Below the pieces are notes generated by a model that made no database searches, was not told where the DNA came from, and saw only the letters and a list, made by a program, of their open reading frames with translations. Positions 59,641 to 64,000 of a DNA stretch of 64,000 bases are shown piece after piece. Both the position numbers and the translations under genes were made by a program. Source of the stretch: Linnemannia schmuckeri (taxonomy: Eukaryota > Mortierellomycota > Mortierellomycetes > Mortierellales > Mortierellaceae); contig JANATG010000008.1 in assembly GCA_029449235.1 (NCBI GenBank), positions 1,116,001 to 1,180,000 of the forward strand. The letters run 5' to 3'. Numbering within the stretch: position 1 is the stretch's first letter; the number at the start of each line of letters is the position of its first letter.

Positions 59641-60231
59641 AAAAGTGAAAGAAGTATTATAGGATCTTCTACCGCTGGCGTTATTAGTTTATTTCTTTTC
59701 TTCTTTCTTTCTTTCTTTCTTTCTTTTATTTCTCTGTCCATAGTATCTTTTGTTGAGTTGTGTTGGTAATAGAGCATTGATTTCATCCTATTTTTTATGC
59801 TATTCGGGTGGTGTGTCGTATATGTACGCGTTTTAAGCTTGCAGGCAGGACAAGGCACAGATCACCTTCATTCATGTCTATTGAGAATTAAGGTTGAGTG
59901 ATGATAGGAGATAAACAAGTTCCAAGCCACAAAAAGGACTTCTTTTTTTTCTCGTCTTCCCCCTTTTTCGTTTCGTTTGAGTGATTCTGAAAGACTCAAA
60001 AAGGGACAAAAAGGCCTTCCCCACGCTTCTTCTTTTTTTGTTTCTTTCACTCCGCTCCTTATCCTTTCACACAACTCTCCACCCTTTCCTCCTCTTCCTT
60101 CCTATCTTCGGCTTTTGCCTTTGTCTGGAAAAACACCCCTCTCTCTCTCCCTCTTCCTTTATCGCGACATTTCTTTCACGGTACAGAAACCTCACCTCAC
60201 GACGCCTTTCTCCTCATACACATAACATACA
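59641..60231. other. Intergenic region between SEC63 and ADE5,7
   Basis: About 590 bases between tandem genes. A TTTC repeat at about 59695-59728 lies in the presumed SEC63 3' untranslated region. CT-rich sequence from about 60040 to the ATG at 60232 resembles the other 5' leaders. No gene seen. Confidence 0.55.
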
Positions 60232-63200
60232 ATGGACAAGCTGATTGTTCTTTTGCTCGGAAACGGCGGTCGCGAGCACGCTATTGCCTGGAAGCTGGCC
60301 CAATCCAACCGTGTCGCCAAGATCTTTGTCGCCCCTGGTAATGATTGTTTGCTTTTTCTTTGACATCAAAAGGCATGGGGTCCATTATTTCCGTGAGAAA
60401 AAAAATGTTTAACTCCTGACCCATAAATTCTTATTTTTATGCGCGTCGTCTTCGGATATTGTAGGTAACGGCGGTACTGCCTCTGGCTTGAACAAGGTCG
60501 AGAATGTGGCCATCGGTGTCCTTGACTTTGCTGGTCTTGCCAAGTTTGCCGTTGAGAACAAGGTAATTAGCGAAAAGAAGATTAAAATGAAATAGGGATA
60601 TGGATCCGGATCCGGATCAATAATGAAAATGCGGGCATTCTGTTATTTATGAACGAGGAAGCTAACGGCAAGCGATCTTTTTTTTTGTTGTGTATGGGTG
60701 CGATTGTGTAGGTCAACTTTGTTATTCCCGGCCCTGAGCAGCCTTTGGTTGAGGGTGTCACTGCTGTCTTCCAGAAGAGTAAGCTTCCTCTTTCTGTTTG
60801 CTTATCATGCTCATGATCTGCAACGAGTCTCTTTTTCGTTCGGTCTGCTTGCAATCAGGTTTCCTGACAATCCGTTTTCCCATCACTCTCCTCTCACCCT
60901 CTTTCCTTTCCTCTCCTCCTTTGCCTCACCAGTCGGAATCCCCGTGTTCGGACCCTCGGTCAAGGCCGCCCGCATGGAGGGCTCCAAGACGTTCTCGAAG
61001 GACTTTATGAGGAAGCACAACATCCCCACGGCAGTCTACGAGAACTTCACCGATGCCGCCAAGGCCAAGGAGTTCATCCACAAGAACGACTTTAATGTTG
61101 TCCTCAAGGCCTCTGGCCTTGCTGCTGGAAAAGGAGTCTTGATCCCTACTACCAAGGAGGAGGCTTGCCAGGGTGTTGATCAGATCTTGGTCGATAAGGT
61201 CTTTGGCGCTGCTGGTATGTATTTTTTTTTTTGTTTATATTTGATTTGGGGCATTTTCTTATCGTTGGAGGAACGGGACCAATTGACCATTACAGTCGAC
61301 CGACCGACCCATCGACCATTATCGAACATTATCAAGGACAAGCGATCCAGAGCACACTACCACCCTCACCACCGACACCACGACTCAATTGAACAGATCC
61401 TGTTGAGAAAAAAAAAATTGGACCTCCGGAAAGCCCAAAGGGACAAGCAGAAAAGGACGCACTCTCATTCGTTGAAAAAATGCGGGGATTCTTCCCAATC
61501 GTTGACTCAATGGCGGTAGTTGAAAAAAAAAAAAGAAATAAGGAAAACAAAAATAAGAAATCGCGGAACAAGAAAAAGAGGTACAATGAAGAGGAGGTTA
61601 AGTCAGACAATTTCACTTATCGTGTGTCGCAAGGAAACATAAGCACAAGGAACAAAAATAATCGCTCATTAGCACCCGTCATTTCCCAGGAACTGGGCAT
61701 TGACTGAACCGCACTAGTCTGGACTGGACATTTGAAGGAACTGGACTCACAGAAGTACTGGGTTGATCTGGGGGTCTGAAGAAAGCGTTTTGGTCTGTGG
61801 CTCCTCACAGTTGTTACTACACAATCTGGAAAAAAACAAAGAAAGATCACTAATAGATCATTCGTGTCATCGCCTCCCTACAAACGAAACGAATAGGAAA
61901 CGAGCTGGTCGTGGAAGAGTTCTTGGAGGGCCAGGAGCTCAGCATCCTTGCCTTCTCGGACGGCTACACCGTCATCCCCTTGCCCCCAGCTCAGGACCAC
62001 AAGCGCATTTTTGATAACGATCAAGGCCCCAACACCGGCGGCATGGGCTGCTATGCTCCCACCCCTGTTGCCAGTCCCGAGATGCTTGCCGACATCAAGC
62101 GCACCATCTTGCAGCCCACCATTGACGGCATGCGTCGCGACGGATTCCCCTTTGTCGGCATTCTCTTTACCGGCATCATGTTGACCGCCTCTGGCGCCAA
62201 GGTCCTCGAGTACAATGTCCGCTTCGGCGACCCCGAGACTGAGGTCGTCCTCCCCCTCCTCAGTGACGACACTGATCTTGCCGAGGTCATGGAGGCCTGT
62301 ACCGAGGGTCGGCTGGACTCTGTTCGTGTGGGTATCAAGCCTGGATTCGCTGCCACTGTTGTTGTCGCCTCGGGCGGATACCCCGGTTCCTACCCTACCG
62401 GCAAGGAGATTACGCTTCAGAAGACTGGCGAGGATGTGATTGTTTTCCATGCCGGCACAACTGTCAAGGATTCGAAGTTGGTTACCTCTGGAGGACGCGT
62501 CTTGGCTGCTACTGGTGTTGCCAAGGATCTCCGCACGGCTGTCGACAAGGCCTACGAGGGTGTTGGAACGATTGTCTTTGATCAGATGTTCTACCGCAAG
62601 GACATTGCTCACCGCGCCTTCACTTTCTTAGCCGAGCAGACTGCCAGTGCTAATCAGATGACCTATGCTCAAGCCGGTGTCTCGATCGATGCTGGTAACC
62701 TGTTGGTCCAGAAGATTAAACCTCTTGTCAAGGCCACGCGCCGCGTTGGTGCTGATGGAGAGATCGGAGGATTTGGAGGATTGTTTGACTTGAAGGCTGC
62801 TGGATTCAAGGATCCTATCCTGGTCTCTGCCACGGATGGTGTTGGCACCAAGCTCAAGTTGGCTCACATGACTGGAATCCACGACACGATTGGACAGGAT
62901 GTGGTCGCCATGAACGTCAACGACTTGATTGTCCAGGGTGCCGAGTCCTTGTTCTTCTTGGATTACTATGCATGTGGAAAGCTCGAGGTCGAGGTTGCCA
63001 AGGATGTGGTCAAGGGAGTTGCCGATGGATGTCTGATGGCTGGCTGTGCGCTCGTTGGAGGCGAGACTTCGGAGATGCCTGGATTGTACACACCTGGCGA
63101 TTACGACTTGGCCGGTTTCGCGGTCGGTGCTGTTGAACGCAACAAGATCATCCCCCGCATGGACCTTGTCAAGCCCGGCGATATCCTTCTCGGCCTGACC

Positions 63201-63719
63201 TCCTCGGGTGCCCACTCGAACGGCTACTCGCTGATCCGCAAGATCGTCGAAAAGTCCAACCAGGAACTGCACTCCCCCTGTCCATGGGACAAGACCAAGA
63301 CTCTTGGTCAATCCCTCCTGACTCCTACTCGCATCTACGTCAAGCAGCTCCTCCCCGTCGTCCGCAAGGACCTCGTCAAGGCCATGGCCCACATCACCGG
63401 AGGAGGCTTCATCGACAACATCCCCCGTGTCCTCCCTCACGAGCTGGGAGTCGAGGTCGATGCTTCCTCTTGGCCCTTCCCCGACGTCTTCAAGTGGATC
63501 ATGGCCACCGGAAACGTGCCCCACCGTGAGATGGCCAGGACGTTCAACTGCGGTATCGGTATGGTTCTTGTCGTCGCCGCCGAGGACGTCGAGGAGGTCA
63601 CCCAGCTCTGCAGGGCAGAGGGCGAGGTCGTCTATCAGATCGGTGTCCTCAAGTCGAAGGCTGATAACAACGGCGAGGAAGTCGTCATGCGCAACATGGA
63701 GTCCAGCTGGGTCGTCTAA
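60232..63719 (+). CDS. ADE5,7: Bifunctional GAR synthetase/AIR synthetase (ADE5,7), purine synthesis
   Basis: Catalyses phosphoribosylamine plus glycine to GAR, and FGAM to AIR, two steps of cytosolic purine synthesis. Exons are 60232-60337, 60465-60562, 60712-60778, 60933-61214 and 61897-63719, giving 791 residues (yeast about 802). All introns are GT-AG in phase. The GARS half opens with LLLGNGGREHA and has the ATP-grasp segment KASGLAAGKGV. It resumes after the long intron with EEFLEGQELS, and NTGGMGCY and EYNVRFGDPE complete the catalytic lobe. The AIRS half starts near residue 440 with TYAQAGVSIDAGN. It contains GGFGGLFDL, DGVGTKLK, VNDLIVQGAE, GGETSEMPG and SSGAHSNGYSL, all family signatures. 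The fourth intron (61215-61896) is 682 bases against about 130-150 for the others. Upstream neighbour SEC63 is unrelated in function. Confidence 0.97.
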
Positions 63720-63876
63720 TTTTTGCTTTTCTTCTTATCCCACTCCTTATTCCAATCAACATCTTCACTCCCACACATCAACCACATCATTCAGTAACTC
63801 TCAAGTACCCTTTAGCATATGTATATAAACAAACAAAAAAAAGTTGAAATATTAATCAAAGAGGGAGATGTTTATT
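63720..63876. other. Short intergenic region between convergent genes
   Basis: Only 157 bases separate the ADE5,7 stop from the stop of the minus-strand gene at the right edge, so the two 3' untranslated regions are probably close or overlapping. Confidence 0.6.
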
Positions 63877-64000
63877 TCACAGCACGCCTGGTCCAACTTG
63901 AAGTCCAGGAACAGGTGAATCATCATCAAATCCATGACTATAAAGACCACCATCTTCCTCGTCGAGCCTCCGTCGAGCTTTGACCGACGCTGCTGACGAC
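63877..64000 (-). CDS. C-terminal end of an unidentified protein, partial
   Basis: On the minus strand a frame open from the window edge reads about 40 residues and stops at 63877. It includes KARRRLDEEDGGLYSHGF and ends with a DDDSPVPG turn and VGPGVL. The mix of charged and small residues, the convergent position and a stop followed by AT-rich sequence support a real gene end. Too little is visible to name a family. Confidence 0.55.
   Translation of the reverse strand, partial: SSAASVKARRRLDEEDGGLYSHGFDDDSPVPGLQVGPGVL

Noticed and set aside
62628..63524. 298-codon minus-strand frame
   Set aside because: Antisense shadow of the AIRS half of ADE5,7, which is unambiguous on the plus strand. 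The same applies to the minus-strand frame at 61878-62612.

Overview
This is a fungal nuclear contig fragment. Genes lie on both strands and are interrupted by about 40 introns, all readable as GT-AG. Several proteins are fungal hallmarks: a class IV type chitin synthase, a Zn2Cys6 regulator, a velvet protein, and fused ADE5,7. Long glutamine runs, CT-rich 5' leaders and introns of 80-150 bases (with outliers to 858) suggest an early-diverging filamentous fungus. Mortierellomycota or Mucoromycota is my best inference. No sequence search was possible, so the lineage is not proven.

Layout. 1-3107 (+): 5'-truncated C2H2 zinc-finger protein. 3507-6317 (-): secreted, highly charged, probably GPI-anchored protein. 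7383-11945 (-): chitin synthase. 11946-19517: about 7.5 kb without a supportable gene, made of homopurine/homopyrimidine blocks and simple repeats. 19518-21704 (-): orphan 728-residue protein. 24344-28507 (+): Zn2Cys6 transcription factor. 28837-30576 (-): mitochondrial adrenodoxin-type ferredoxin. 33982-36587 (+): velvet regulator. 36786-39470 (+): SAD1/USP39 splicing factor. 40701-48069 (+): giant regulator joining a Spt23/Mga2-like DNA-binding, IPT/TIG and ankyrin module to a leucine-rich-repeat module. 49631-about 52630 (+): broken copy of PP4 regulatory subunit 3. 54270-56117 (+): O-fucosyltransferase-like membrane protein. 56769-59640 (+): SEC63. 60232-63719 (+): ADE5,7. 63877-64000 (-): 3' end of another gene.

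There is no operon logic. Neighbours are functionally mixed: cell wall (chitin synthase, GPI protein), secretion and glycosylation (SEC63, O-FucT-like), purine synthesis, iron-sulfur biogenesis, splicing and transcription. Many reading frames break at introns, so I rebuilt exons by matching splice-site phase. Exon coordinates are given in each entry.

Most notable observations: (1) the IPT-ankyrin-LRR fusion, which lacks the C-terminal membrane anchor typical of Spt23/Mga2; (2) the PP4R3 pseudogene, which keeps its introns; (3) an isolated 18-bp perfect inverted repeat with a nested hairpin at 39966-40052; (4) the 7.5-kb gene desert upstream of the chitin synthase. I found no convincing tRNA, rRNA, CRISPR array or intact transposon.
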